Positions 29,560 to 39,318 are shown, numbered from the stretch's first letter. The stretch: 64,000 bases of DNA from Acetobacter aceti (GCF_002005445.1 NZ_CP014692.1:1550001-1614000), one strand, 5' to 3'. Notes: generated by a model not told the origin, from the sequence alone. Program-made: numbers and translations.

Positions 29560-30969
29560 ATGAGCACCACCGATTTTGATCTGATTGTTGTGGGTGGCGG
29601 TCCCGGCGGCTATGTGGCGGCTCTCCGCGCGGCACAGCTGAAACTCTCGGTCGCGGTTGTCGAAGCCAACCATCTGGGCGGTATCTGCCTCAACTGGGGC
29701 TGTATCCCGACCAAGGCGCTGCTGCGGGCTTCGGAAATCAATCATCTTCTGCATGACCTGGGGCAGTTCGGCTTTGCCGTGGATAATCCACGCTTCGATT
29801 TCCAGAAGGTCGTGGGGCGTTCGCGTGCTGTGTCGAAACAGCTTTCGGGCGGCGTAGGCCACCTGCTGAAAAAGGCGAAGGTCCCGGTCTTCGACGGTTT
29901 TGCGAAACTGGCTGGAACAGACGGCAAGAAGCGCAAGCTGGCCGTGACCCTGAAGGACGGCAAGTCGGTCACACTGACGGCAAAGAACGTCATTCTGGCG
30001 ACCGGTGCGCGTGCCCGTAAGCTGCCGGGACTGGAGCCCGACGGCAAATTCGTCTGGTCTTACCGTGAAGCGCTTGTGCCTGATGAACTGCCGAAGCGCC
30101 TGCTGGTGATCGGCTCCGGTGCGATCGGCACTGAGTTCGCCTCCTTCTATCGCAACATGGGTTCCGAAGTGACGCTGGTGGAAGTCGCGGATCGCGTGCT
30201 GCCGGTTGAGGATGAGGAAATCAGCGGTCTCGCCATCAAGGCGTTCGAGAAGCAGGGCATGAAGGTGCTGACCAGCGCGAAGCTCGGCACGCTGAAGAAG
30301 TCCGACACGGACGTTTCGGTCGAGATCGAAGCGGCTGGAAAGAAAGAAACCTATACGTTCGATCGCGTCATTTCAGCAGTGGGTATTGTCGGCAATGTCG
30401 AGAATATCGGTCTGGAAGGCACGAAGATTGTCGTGGATCGCACGCATATCGTGACGGACGATCTCTGCCGCACGGGCGAGCCGGGTGTGTTCGCCATTGG
30501 TGACGTGGCGGGTGCGCCGTGGCTGGCCCACAAGGCAAGCCATGAGGCGGTCATGTGCGTGGAAGCGATTGCCGGCAAGCATGTGCATCCCATCGACGTG
30601 ACGAAGATTCCGGGTTGCACCTACTGCCGTCCGCAGGTGGCTTCGGTTGGCTACACCGAAGCGAAGGCAAAAGCGGCTGGTTATCAGGTTCGTGTCGGCC
30701 GTTTCCCGTTCATCGGCAACGGCAAGGCGATTGCGATGGGTGAGCCGGACGGTCTGGTCAAAGTCGTTTTTGACGCCAAGACTGGAGAGCTTCTGGGCGC
30801 GCACATGATCGGTGCGGAAGTGACGGAGATGATTCAGGGCTATGTCATCGCCCGTAGTGGTGAACTGACGGAGGCGGAACTGAAAGAAACCGTCTTCCCG
30901 CATCCGACAATCTCTGAGTCGATGCATGAAGCCGTACTGGCGGCTTATGACGGAGCGCTGCATTTTTAA
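29560..30969 (+). CDS. lpdA: Dihydrolipoamide dehydrogenase (E3)
   Basis: FAD enzyme reoxidising the lipoyl arms. FAD site IVVGGGPGGYVAALRAAQL, redox-active disulfide in GGICLNWGCIPTK, NAD site VIGSGAIGTEFASFY, and the interface catalytic HPTISE near the C-terminus. 469 residues, with no lipoyl domain of its own. Last gene of the pdh operon, followed by a terminator. It may also serve other 2-oxoacid dehydrogenases. Confidence 0.97.
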   Translation: MSTTDFDLIVVGGGPGGYVAALRAAQLKLSVAVVEANHLGGICLNWGCIPTKALLRASEINHLLHDLGQFGFAVDNPRFDFQKVVGRSRAVSKQLSGGVGHLLKKAKVPVFDGFAKLAGTDGKKRKLAVTLKDGKSVTLTAKNVILATGARARKLPGLEPDGKFVWSYREALVPDELPKRLLVIGSGAIGTEFASFYRNMGSEVTLVEVADRVLPVEDEEISGLAIKAFEKQGMKVLTSAKLGTLKKSDTDVSVEIEAAGKKETYTFDRVISAVGIVGNVENIGLEGTKIVVDRTHIVTDDLCRTGEPGVFAIGDVAGAPWLAHKASHEAVMCVEAIAGKHVHPIDVTKIPGCTYCRPQVASVGYTEAKAKAAGYQVRVGRFPFIGNGKAIAMGEPDGLVKVVFDAKTGELLGAHMIGAEVTEMIQGYVIARSGELTEAELKETVFPHPTISESMHEAVLAAYDGALHF

Positions 30970-30994
30970 ATAGATCTGGCTGTTCTGGTTTATG

Positions 30995-31034
30995 ACGCTT
31001 CTTTCGGGTTCTGAGCCTGAAAGGAGCGTTTTTT
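30995..31034 (+). terminator. Intrinsic terminator of the pdh operon
   Basis: A 14-base stem (ACGCTTCTTTCGGG against CCTGAAAGGAGCGT, with G-T pairs), a 7-base loop and a run of six T. Confidence 0.88.
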
Positions 31035-31140
31035 ACATCCGATTGCGTGGCATTAGTGAATATCTTTTAATTTTCTGGATTTTTCATTTTTTGGCCTCCT
31101 GTTGTACACTCGCTTCAAGACAAAAAATACAGGAAGAAAA

Positions 31141-31851
31141 ATGACAGAGCAGATCATTCCAGCCCATCTCCGCAGTGCAACTGCCCTCCCTGTCCATGGG
31201 GTGGTGTTCGATATGGACGGGTTGCTGCTCGACAGTGAGACGCTGGCTATGGATGCGCTGGTCGATGCCGGGAAAGACCTTGGCTACGACATTCCGATGA
31301 GTTTCTGTCGTTCCATGATCGGCGTGCCTGCGGATGGATGCCGCAAACTGGTGCATGAAGCGTATGGCGTGGATTTCCCCATGGAGGATTTCTTCGCCCG
31401 TCAGGAAGTAGTGCTCAGGGAATATGTCGACAATGGCAGGCTGGTTCTGAAAACCGGTGTGCTGCCCCTGCTGGATCTTCTGGATGACTTCCGCATCCCG
31501 CGGGCGATCGCCACGTCTTCAAGCCGTTATCGTACGGATCACCATCTGGAACTTGTCGGCCTCGACAAGCGTTTTGACGCGACGGTCACACGGGATGATG
31601 TCAGCGCTGGCAAACCTGATCCCGAGCCCTATCTGAAAGCCGCTGAAAAGATCGGCGTTGAGCCGAAATACTGCCTTGCGCTCGAGGACTCCCATTCCGG
31701 TGCGCGGGCTGCGCACGCTGCGGGTATACGGGTCATCGTTGTGCCGGATCTTCTTCAGCCAGCCGATGATATTTATGAAAAGGCGCTGGCGATCGTGGAT
31801 GATCTCACTGTCGTCAGAGCCTATTTGAAGACTATTCTGAAAGCAGCCTGA
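31141..31851 (+). CDS. HAD-superfamily phosphatase, beta-phosphoglucomutase-like
   Basis: 236-residue hydrolase with the four HAD motifs: nucleophile DMDGLLLDS, Ser in IATSSSRY, Lys in AGKPDPEPYL, and the acidic pair in LALEDSHSGARAAHAAG. The cap follows the first motif, so it is a subclass I sugar-phosphatase or phosphoglucomutase-like type. The substrate is open. I use ATG 31141, which has AGGAAGAAAA directly before it, instead of an in-frame codon 39 bases upstream. It is convergent with the mannitol-type dehydrogenase; the stops are 21 bases apart. Confidence 0.85.
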   Translation: MTEQIIPAHLRSATALPVHGVVFDMDGLLLDSETLAMDALVDAGKDLGYDIPMSFCRSMIGVPADGCRKLVHEAYGVDFPMEDFFARQEVVLREYVDNGRLVLKTGVLPLLDLLDDFRIPRAIATSSSRYRTDHHLELVGLDKRFDATVTRDDVSAGKPDPEPYLKAAEKIGVEPKYCLALEDSHSGARAAHAAGIRVIVVPDLLQPADDIYEKALAIVDDLTVVRAYLKTILKAA

Positions 31852-31881
31852 GGCCACTTTCAGAAACTGCGTTCAGGCTGC
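31835..31881. terminator. Overlapping inverted repeats between convergent genes
   Basis: Two repeats share this space. TTCTGAAAG at 31835 pairs with CTTTCAGAA at 31857. GCAGCCTG at 31843 pairs with CAGGCTGC at 31874. The two cannot form fully at once. They cover the stops of both genes and may act as a two-way terminator, though T-runs are missing. Confidence 0.45.
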
Positions 31882-33351
31882 GAGTTCACGCAGGACGGAG
31901 GGCACATCTTCCTCCGTCAGTCGCCGCAGCAGACCTGCAATCTCCGCTACGATACGATCATGATCCGGCAGAGGCGGCCCAAACACCTCTTCCATGGCGA
32001 GGAAGGCTTCCGCCTGTGCCTTGTGATCGTCGCGGGCTTCGGCGCAGATGCGTTGCAAGATCTTCGCCTTGGGGTCGGTCAGGGAAAGCTCCAGCGCGTC
32101 CTGATCGTTCAGCGCAAACCAGCGTATCCAACTGGCGATAAGCAGTGATGCCCCGGAAACGGAGCGGCCCGCGACAAGATTGTCCCGCATGGCGCGCATC
32201 ACCCGGTCAGCCATCTTGGCCGAACCGTTGCGTCCCACCCGCTCTGCGTCATGAACGATGCCGGGATTCTGGAAGCGGACCATCAGCGCCTGCGTGTAAT
32301 CGTCCAGCTCTTCCGCGGAGAGGGCAATGCTGGCTGTCTGCTCGTCGCGCATGAAACGGGCGGTGATGCGTCCGAGGGAGGGATCGCTGGCGGCTTCCGC
32401 GATTGTGTTCAGACCCGCCAGGGCTCCGGTATAGGCCAGCAGCATGTGGCTGCCGTTCAGCATCTGGAGCTTGGCGGCCTCAAAGACAGCGACATCCTGG
32501 ACGAATTTTGTTCCGGGGTGGGCCTCCCAGTAGGGACGAGAGCCATCGAACGACCCGATGATCCACTGAAACCATGGTTCGGCAGAAACCGGCGCAGCAT
32601 CGACAATTCCCCCGAGAGCGTGTTTGGCATCGGCGACGTCATCGACGTGACTTGATGGTGCAATCCGGTCGACCATCGTATCGGGGAACTGAACCGCCTC
32701 GCCAATCCATGCCGCCAGCCGGTCATCGCCACGCAGGGAGGCGTAATCCATAACGGCCTGCCTGAGGGTTGCGCCGTTATGGCTGACATTGTCACAGCAC
32801 AGGATCACGGGCGGAACAGCACCACGCTGCTTCACCAGAGCAAGACCGTTCGCCAGAATACCGATGGCCGTGCGTGGATGCGGTGCCGAAAGATCCTGCT
32901 GGATTGCCTGCGCTTCCGGGTCGAGCCGTCCATCGGCGGTCAGGTAATAACCGCTGGCCGTCACGGTCAGGGAGACGATGCGTATCCGGGGATCGGCGAC
33001 GCGTTCAGACAGATCGACCGCCTCGTCACCGGAAAACACCATCTCATGGATGGAGCCGATGACTGAGGCGACGGTCCTGTCTTCAACGCGGGTGAGCAGG
33101 GTATAGAGATTGTCCTGTGGCCGGAGCTGGTTCACGAGGTCGGGGCGCCGCATGGTGGCGCTGACAATGCCCCATTTGAGGCCGTCCGGGCCTTCCCGGT
33201 TGATGGCCGCCTGCGTTGCGACAGCCTGATGGGCGCGATGGAAATTGCCGCAACCGAGATGGAGAATGCCGGGTGTGAGTTGGGAGAGATCGAACTTGGG
33301 GTGGTAGACGTTCTGGGGGAGGTGGGGGAGAGTTTTTCGGCTGAGATACAA
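31873..33351 (-). CDS. Mannitol dehydrogenase family protein (polyol/hexuronate reductase)
   Basis: NAD(P)-dependent long-chain dehydrogenase, interconverting mannitol and fructose or a related polyol or uronate pair in the cytoplasm. The Rossmann start is ILHLGCGNFHRAHQA, and the catalytic site is KLQMLNGSHMLLAY with the family's Lys and NxxH. About 492 residues, normal. I start at TTG 33351 because AAGAGGAG lies seven bases before it; the frame is open to 33390 but has no ribosome site there. Upstream is 200 bases of very AT-rich DNA, likely its promoter region. Fits the polyol-oxidising life of acetic acid bacteria. Confidence 0.88.
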   Translation of the reverse strand: MYLSRKTLPHLPQNVYHPKFDLSQLTPGILHLGCGNFHRAHQAVATQAAINREGPDGLKWGIVSATMRRPDLVNQLRPQDNLYTLLTRVEDRTVASVIGSIHEMVFSGDEAVDLSERVADPRIRIVSLTVTASGYYLTADGRLDPEAQAIQQDLSAPHPRTAIGILANGLALVKQRGAVPPVILCCDNVSHNGATLRQAVMDYASLRGDDRLAAWIGEAVQFPDTMVDRIAPSSHVDDVADAKHALGGIVDAAPVSAEPWFQWIIGSFDGSRPYWEAHPGTKFVQDVAVFEAAKLQMLNGSHMLLAYTGALAGLNTIAEAASDPSLGRITARFMRDEQTASIALSAEELDDYTQALMVRFQNPGIVHDAERVGRNGSAKMADRVMRAMRDNLVAGRSVSGASLLIASWIRWFALNDQDALELSLTDPKAKILQRICAEARDDHKAQAEAFLAMEEVFGPPLPDHDRIVAEIAGLLRRLTEEDVPSVLRELAA

Positions 33352-33923
33352 TGAATTGCTCCTCTTTTTGGTTTTTAAATATGACTGCAAATATATTATT
33401 TGTATATATGAATAATTCTGAATTATAATTAATTTTTTATTTAATTATTTTCTACGTGTTGTTTTGTTTTGAACTACATAATTTTGAAATAAAAAACATT
33501 ACTTACTTAAGTAAAAATAAAAATAATTTTTGAAATAATTAAAATCGTATTCATGTCTGTATCCATGAAGCTGGATATTTATTGCATTTCTCTTCAATAT
33601 GCCGCTTTGGGTTCGGAAACTGAAGGTCAGTCTATCGAACAGGGTTGGTGGCAATAGATATGCAAGAATGCCATGAAACCTGAATGATATAGAATTATGA
33701 GAAGTAATTTCCTCGCAGGATCCAGAACAATCCGACCGTTATGAAAGCGATTACATGTTTGATTCAGGGAATCCTGTCTCTGTTGGCGATACAGATTTGT
33801 TCGTCTCTGAAGCCGGAAACCCGAAGGGCAGGGTAATAATCCTGCTGCCTGTCGGCAATGAGGGGGCAAACGGAATGTCGGCTTTCGATTGATTAAGCCT
33901 GAAAACAGACGTTGCTATTTATC
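33352..33923. other. Gene-poor stretch with a possible hydrolase relic
   Basis: 33352-33600 is very AT-rich and lacks coding signs. On the plus strand, 33705-33892 reads FDSGNPVSVGDTDLFVSEAG, then NPKGRVIILL, before a stop. This recalls the N-terminus of alpha/beta hydrolases but lacks everything after. It may be a gene remnant; the evidence is thin. Confidence 0.3.
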
Positions 33924-34798
33924 CTAAAGTGCGGTGCATGCCCTCAGAACATTCTCAACCCGCTTCCGGTCTTGCGATGTTAAAGGCAGAACTGGACGCG
34001 GGGCTGGGCGGACGACAGTCCAAGAAGGTTGATGGCAGCATAAGCAACACGTAGGCTTCCAAATTCCCGAAAAAGTGCCCACATTGGTTCCAGCACCTGC
34101 TGATACTGGTTTACGGCACGGGCATCGCCTCATGTGCGGCTGTTACAATTGCCTTGGCCAGTTTTGGCAGGAAGCCGCCCAGAACACTGAACCAGCCATC
34201 GCATCCGGCAAGCAGGGCTTCCGCCGCAATCCAGTCTCCGCTGTAGCCTATAGCGAGTTTTCCAACTGGACTAGACCGTAGTGCAGCCAGTTCCTGCGCG
34301 ACCGTACCTTCTGCTGGAGCAGGCATTTTTACTGCGGCGATATTGGAAACGTCCGCCAGCCACTCAAGAAGCTCACGGCTGAACCGGATTGTTGTAGATG
34401 CAGAGCGGCAGAGACGTAACTTCGGCGACTGCTTTGTAATGCTGATAGGCTTCTTCCTGCGTCAGAGGCGTGTAGGACACAGGAGCCATCAGCAATCCGT
34501 CGGCGCCCTCTGCCGCGACATCGTGTGCAAGGTTCTGGGCATCGTCGGTGCGCAGCGTACCGATCCCCACGATCAGCGGCGTTTTGCCCCCGACTGTTTT
34601 GACGGCTGCCCGGATGGCGCAACAGCGCTCGGTACGACTCAGATAGGCATAGATGCCAGTAATTCCCAAGAGGCCGATGGAATCCACTCCATTAGCCGAC
34701 AGATGTCCCGTCAGGCGCATGACAGCCTCCGTATCCACCACACCATGTTCGTTGGCTGGCGTAATAGGGAAAGCCGAAAGGCCTTGAAAGATTGACAT
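33924..34798 (-). pseudogene. Broken dihydrodipicolinate synthase/N-acetylneuraminate lyase family gene
   Basis: A complete DapA-family protein can be pieced together from three frames. MSIFQGLSAFPITPANEHG starts at ATG 34798 and runs through GVDSIGLLGITGIYAYLSRT to LPLCIYNNP. There about 20 bases are missing from the conserved NNPxxT segment and the frame shifts. The next part runs SRELLEWLADVSNIAAVKMP to LGGFLPKLAKAIVTAAHEA, with the family's Schiff-base lysine in AAVKMP. Two more shifts near 34115 and 34010 precede the tail LPLTSQDRKRVENVL. It lies directly after the DMT transporter in the same direction, so the two likely formed an operon under the MocR regulator. Confidence 0.8.
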
Positions 34799-34856
34799 GT
34801 TAGTCGTCGGACATGGTTGCCTCGGTTGAATAGTCAGAATTGTTATTCTTTGCGGA

Positions 34857-35717
34857 TCAGGAGAAACGTTTCGCACCGGCCACGCACAGAACGACGATGA
34901 GTGTCGAGGCAAGCATGGTCCAGGCAACCGGCTCATGCAGGAAAAGTGCTGCAAGCAGCAGGCCAAAGAAGGGTTGCAACAACTGCAACTGCCCGACGCC
35001 GGCGATGCCGCCCAGAGCCAGACCTCGATACCAGAAGATGAAACCGATCAGCATGCTGAAGACAGAAACGTAGCCAAGGCCGATCCATGAGGAGAGATGA
35101 ATGTTTCCCCAACTGGTCGGCAGGTAAGCGAGCGCGATAATCGCCATGAGTGGCAGGGACAGCAGCAGGGACCATGAAATGACCTGCCAGCCCCCGAGAC
35201 GGCGGGAGAGGGTCGCGCCTTCCGCGTAACCCAGGCCGCAGACAAGAATGGCGGCGACCATCAGAAGATCACCTGTGACATTACCGGCCTGACTGCCGTA
35301 AAGAGCAAAACCCGCTACAGCAGCTGCCCCTATGGTGGAGAACAGCCAGAAAGCGGGCTTCGGGTGTTCACCGCCCCGCAACACACCAAAAATTGCCGTA
35401 GCCAGAGGCAGTAGGCCAATAAAAACAATAGAATAGGCCGAAGTGATATGCTGTAGAGCCAGTGCCGTCAGAAGCGGGAAGCCAACTACTCCACCCACAG
35501 CGACAAGAAAGAGCGGAATAATATCCCGCCGTTCAGGTCGGGGTTGACGGAACGCAAACAGGAAAACGCTCCCCAGAAGAGCGGCGATCACAGCGCGTGC
35601 GCAGGTCAGGAAAATGGGTGAGAAATCCGCGACGGCAACGCGCGTTGCCGGTAGAGAGCCACTGAAGATTATGACGCCTAGCAAACCGCTGCCCCATCCT
35701 TCGGTCGTCCGTTTCAT
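34857..35717 (-). CDS. DMT/EamA-family transporter
   Basis: 286-residue inner-membrane protein with about ten hydrophobic segments in two EamA halves (VAVADFSPIFLTCARAVIAA in the first, WIGLGYVSVFSMLIGFIFWY in the second). Relatives export amino acids or other metabolites. I start at ATG 35717 (MKRTTEGWGSG); the longer frame would run through the operator. It is divergent from a MocR regulator, a pairing common for such exporters. Substrate unknown; the neighbouring dapA-like gene hints at an amino or keto acid. Confidence 0.85.
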   Translation of the reverse strand: MKRTTEGWGSGLLGVIIFSGSLPATRVAVADFSPIFLTCARAVIAALLGSVFLFAFRQPRPERRDIIPLFLVAVGGVVGFPLLTALALQHITSAYSIVFIGLLPLATAIFGVLRGGEHPKPAFWLFSTIGAAAVAGFALYGSQAGNVTGDLLMVAAILVCGLGYAEGATLSRRLGGWQVISWSLLLSLPLMAIIALAYLPTSWGNIHLSSWIGLGYVSVFSMLIGFIFWYRGLALGGIAGVGQLQLLQPFFGLLLAALFLHEPVAWTMLASTLIVVLCVAGAKRFS

Positions 35718-35761
35718 TACGGAAATCCTTGGTTGATAAATATTTGGATTGCTAGAATTTA

Positions 35762-35843
35762 TGAGGACGAAATCCTCAGAGCCAGCTACAGTCCAATACA
35801 ATTTTGGAAAACTGTATTGGTCGCAAAGCCCATACAATTTTTG
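35762..35843. promoter_or_regulatory. Operator region between MocR regulator and DMT transporter
   Basis: 35793-35820 is a perfect inverted repeat, CCAATACA and TGTATTGG separated by 12 bases. A third half-site copy, CCCATACAATTTTTG at 35829, repeats CCAATACAATTTTGG directly, 36 bases on. A second small palindrome, TGAGGA-CGAAA-TCCTCA, lies at 35762-35778, on the transporter side. MocR proteins usually bind direct or inverted half-sites of this kind beside their own gene. Confidence 0.65.
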
Positions 35844-35852
35844 AGGTTGGCA

Positions 35853-37274
35853 GTGGAATCTCAGCAGACGCGTACATCCGCCATTATGGAGGCAATCAGA
35901 CAGCGTATCGCTGCGCGTGCTCTTGTGCCTGGTGATCGTTTGCCGTCCATACGACAGTTTGCGAAAACCATGCGGGCCTCACCGTCTACTATTGTTCAGG
36001 CTTATGATCGGTTGGTCGCAGAAGGCGTTATCGCGCCGCGCCTGGGTTCTGGCTTCTACGTAACAGGACGCACTCTTCCTCCTCTCTTGCTGGCTGAAGC
36101 CCACACACCAACGACCCGCGCTGTTGATCCGTTCTGGGTATCGCGTCAGTCTCTGGATTCTGACCCCACAACCCTGAAGCCAGGATGTGGCTGGCTACCC
36201 ACCGAATGGATGCCGAATGACGCACTGCGTAAAGCGTTTCGCGCTGTGGCGCGTGGGGAGAATAGCATTCTATCGGAGTATGGCAGCACCAGAGGCGCAG
36301 TTCGATTGAGGCGCCTCCTGACCGCCCAGTTCGCCGAAGGAGGGCTTGATGTCAGCCCGGATCAGGTTTTGTTGACAGGTTCGGGTACGCAGGCAGTTGA
36401 TTTGATCTGTCGTCTATTGGTCCGTCGGGGCGATACCGTTTTGGTGGACGACCCATGCTATTTCAATTTTCAGGCCCTTCTTCGAGCGCACGAAATCCGA
36501 ATTGTCGGCGTACCATACACTGCGACTGGCCCTGATACTGAAGCTTTTGAGCAGATCATCCTGCGAGAAAAACCACGTCTCTACATCACCAATTCTGTTG
36601 TCCATAATCCAACAGGCTCTTCTCTTTCTCCTCAGACAGCATTCCGTTTACTAAGCCTTTCTGCGGCCTCAAATCTTCTAATTGTTGAAGATGATATCTT
36701 TGCAGATTTTGAAACAACGTTGGTACCACGTCTAGCGGTCATGGATGGGCTAGAGCATGTGATCCGGATCGGTAGCTTCTCAAAGACACTGTCTGCTTCG
36801 GTAAGATGCGGCTACATCGCCGCCCGACAGGATCTGATTGCCGGATTGATTGACCTTCAGGTGGCGACCAGCTTTGGAGGTCCTAGTCCTGTGATCACCG
36901 AAGTCATTGCAGATGTGCTGAAAGGCGGGAGCTATCGTAAACATATGCTGGAGATCCAGCGGCGTTTGGGGAAATCTCGCAAGGTAGTTGCCTGCAAACT
37001 GGAAGACTTGGGAATATTGCCATGGGTTGAACCCAAAAGCGGCTTTTACCTATGGTGCAGGCTGCCCGATGGACAGGACTCAACTGACATTGCGGTAAGA
37101 AGTATGGCTGATAACATCATTCATGCCCCGGGAAATGTCTTCAGTGTAAGTCAGTCTGCTTCTTCGTTCATGCGGTTTAACGTCACGCAATGCGAAGAAG
37201 AAAGGGTTTTTCACTCTCTTGAAGTTCTTTTCGCAGGGAGATCGCTGAGCAAGACCGCGAAGAGTGGGCTGTAA
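35853..37274 (+). CDS. MocR/GntR-type regulator with aminotransferase domain
   Basis: PLP-dependent regulator. The N-terminal winged helix of GntR type (IMEAIRQRIAARALVPGDRL, then IRQFAKTMRASPSTIVQAYD) is followed by a fold-I aminotransferase domain with FSKTLSASVRCGYIA carrying the PLP lysine. 474 residues from GTG 35853, chosen because TTGAGG lies seven bases before it. The frame extends to 35733 but would overlap the operator. Members respond to PLP or an amino compound (PdxR, GabR, TauR). Here the likely target is the divergent transporter and dapA-like pair. Slightly AT-richer than the core genes. Confidence 0.88.
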   Translation: MESQQTRTSAIMEAIRQRIAARALVPGDRLPSIRQFAKTMRASPSTIVQAYDRLVAEGVIAPRLGSGFYVTGRTLPPLLLAEAHTPTTRAVDPFWVSRQSLDSDPTTLKPGCGWLPTEWMPNDALRKAFRAVARGENSILSEYGSTRGAVRLRRLLTAQFAEGGLDVSPDQVLLTGSGTQAVDLICRLLVRRGDTVLVDDPCYFNFQALLRAHEIRIVGVPYTATGPDTEAFEQIILREKPRLYITNSVVHNPTGSSLSPQTAFRLLSLSAASNLLIVEDDIFADFETTLVPRLAVMDGLEHVIRIGSFSKTLSASVRCGYIAARQDLIAGLIDLQVATSFGGPSPVITEVIADVLKGGSYRKHMLEIQRRLGKSRKVVACKLEDLGILPWVEPKSGFYLWCRLPDGQDSTDIAVRSMADNIIHAPGNVFSVSQSASSFMRFNVTQCEEERVFHSLEVLFAGRSLSKTAKSGL

Positions 37275-37394
37275 TTCAAATCGATGCGTCATATGTCCGC
37301 TTTCGGGTTTGTGTCTCCCTATTTTTAATGTTTCTAACGAGGGCGAAAGCCGACATGCTCCAACAAGACAGTCAAAGCTCTCTCCACTATCTAT

Positions 37395-38021
37395 TCAAAC
37401 CACCAGCAGCCCGTCCTCACTCGAAACACTGTCGCTGTTTCCACCCAGCACGGCCTTCAAAGCCGCAGGATAAAGCACATGCTCCTGCACCAGCACACGG
37501 GCGGCCAGATCGTCCGCGCTATCCTTTTTCGGAAAGACAGGCACAGCCGCCTGAGCGATGATCGGTCCTTCATCCATACCTGCCGTCACATGATGCACCG
37601 TGCAGCCGTGGATACGCACCCCCGCTTCCAGCGCCCGTTCATGGGTATGCGTGCCGGGGAAGACTGGCAGCAGGCTGGGGTGGATGTTGATCATCCGTCC
37701 GGCCCATGCGTCCGTCAGGAAAGGCGTGAGCAGGCGCATGTAGCCAGCAAGGCAGACAAACTCGATACCCGCTTCCCGCAATCGGGCGTCGATGGCGCGT
37801 TCGTGCGCCTCCCGATCCTTGCCGAAAGCCTTGTGCGGCACCGCTTCGGCCGGCAGGCCAAGAGAGCGGGCGTAATCCAGTCCGGCCGCATCCTCCTTGT
37901 TGCTCAGGACAAGCGCGACGGACGCCGGAAAATCCGGTTCGGCACAGGCGGCGATCAGCGAGCGCATGTTACTGCCACGCCCGCTGATGAGAATGGCGAT
38001 CGGGGTTTTGCGGATGCTCAC
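37395..38021 (-). CDS. purN: Phosphoribosylglycinamide formyltransferase
   Basis: Third step of purine synthesis using formyl-tetrahydrofolate. Contains AILISGRGSNMRSLI (phosphate site), MINIHPSLLPVFPGTHTHER with the catalytic Asn and His, and VTAGMDEGPIIAQ with the catalytic Asp. 208 residues. It follows purM by 11 bases; the two run leftward as an operon, as often seen in alphaproteobacteria. Confidence 0.96.
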   Translation of the reverse strand: MSIRKTPIAILISGRGSNMRSLIAACAEPDFPASVALVLSNKEDAAGLDYARSLGLPAEAVPHKAFGKDREAHERAIDARLREAGIEFVCLAGYMRLLTPFLTDAWAGRMINIHPSLLPVFPGTHTHERALEAGVRIHGCTVHHVTAGMDEGPIIAQAAVPVFPKKDSADDLAARVLVQEHVLYPAALKAVLGGNSDSVSSEDGLLVV

Positions 38022-38032
38022 GTCAGACTGTC

Positions 38033-39130
38033 TCAGGACCAGGAAAAGTCCGGAGAGACCACCATCTCCAGTGTGGGGGCGGCGTTCGCATCGGTGGCGG
38101 CTTCGATCTGGCCGAGAACGACCGGGGTTTCACCCATCTTGCTCAGGCGGTCCATGACAAGATCCGGCCTGGATGTGATCAGCACCATGCCGATGCCGCA
38201 GTTGAACACGCGCAGCATTTCCTCGGTGGCGACGTTGCCCGCTTTCGCCAGCCAGCCGAAAACCGGGGCAGGGGCCCACGGGCCGTCGATTACGGCTTTC
38301 ACACCATTGGGCAGCACGCGTGGCAGATTGCCGGGCAGACCGCCGCCGGTGATGTGAGCGGCCCCACTCAGCAGACCTTCACGATGCAGGTCCAGAACCT
38401 GTGACACGTAGAGCTTTGTTGGCGTCATCAGCGCCTGTGCGAGTGTCTGGCCCGGCGCGAACGGGGCTGCGTCGTCAAGCTTGAGACCGGCGGCGGACAG
38501 GATACGACGCACCAGCGAGAAACCGTTGGAATGCACGCCGCTGGAGACGAGGCCGATCAGCGCGTCACCGGCGCGGATTTCGCCCGGCAGCAGCTTGCCG
38601 CGCTCGGCAGCGCCGACGGAAAAGCCGGCGAGATCATAATGACCGGCTGCATACATGCCCGGCATTTCCGCCGTCTCGCCGCCGACAAGAGCGCAGCCGG
38701 ACAGACGGCAGCCTTCGGCAATCCCTTTCACAACCCTGGCGGCGTCTTCGACGGCCAGCTTGCCGGTTGCGAAATAGTCGAGGAAGAACAGCGGCTCCGC
38801 GCCCTGCACGACCAGATCGTTGACGCACATGGCGACCAGATCGATGCCGACCGTGTCATGCAGGCCGCTGTCGATGGCGAGGTTCAGCTTGGTGCCCACG
38901 CCATCAGTGCAGGAGACAAGGACCGGATCGGTGAAACCGGCGGCCTTGAGGTCGAACAGCGCGCCGAAACCGCCCAGTCCGCCCATGACACCCGTGCGGG
39001 TCGTGGCCTTGGCGGCAGGCTTGATCGCCTCGACAAGGGCGTCGCCTGCTTCGATGTCCACTCCGGCCTCGCGATAGGTGAGGCCTCTGGAAGAAGCGCT
39101 CTGTGAGGTTTCCGGGGGTGATGCGTTCAT
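38033..39130 (-). CDS. purM: Phosphoribosylformylglycinamidine cyclo-ligase (AIR synthetase)
   Basis: Fifth step of purine synthesis. The family start [20 protein letters not shown] is followed by [33 protein letters not shown] and [16 protein letters not shown]. 365 residues from ATG 39130, preferred over an in-frame codon 54 bases upstream because the family core begins soon after. Divergent from hdaA, with 188 bases between. Confidence 0.96.
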   Translation of the reverse strand: MNASPPETSQSASSRGLTYREAGVDIEAGDALVEAIKPAAKATTRTGVMGGLGGFGALFDLKAAGFTDPVLVSCTDGVGTKLNLAIDSGLHDTVGIDLVAMCVNDLVVQGAEPLFFLDYFATGKLAVEDAARVVKGIAEGCRLSGCALVGGETAEMPGMYAAGHYDLAGFSVGAAERGKLLPGEIRAGDALIGLVSSGVHSNGFSLVRRILSAAGLKLDDAAPFAPGQTLAQALMTPTKLYVSQVLDLHREGLLSGAAHITGGGLPGNLPRVLPNGVKAVIDGPWAPAPVFGWLAKAGNVATEEMLRVFNCGIGMVLITSRPDLVMDRLSKMGETPVVLGQIEAATDANAAPTLEMVVSPDFSWS

Positions 39131-39318
39131 GGCGTCGGCTCGTTCTGGGCTGTGGGATGGTCTCGACAGGTGAGGGTCGAACATCCGGGACGTTTACGGT
39201 ATCAGGTTTATGAGCACTCTTTAAGGCAGGCGGGGCGGCGCGCATAGCGGTGACGGAACAGGTTTATGATCCAGAACGCCCCGGTCAGCCCGGTTCGGGC
39301 GAAAAAAGGTCCGATGAC

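Noticed and set aside
33627..33869. 80-codon minus-strand open frame in the AT-rich gap
   Set aside because: No ribosome site, odd composition, and the plus strand shows better protein-like text.
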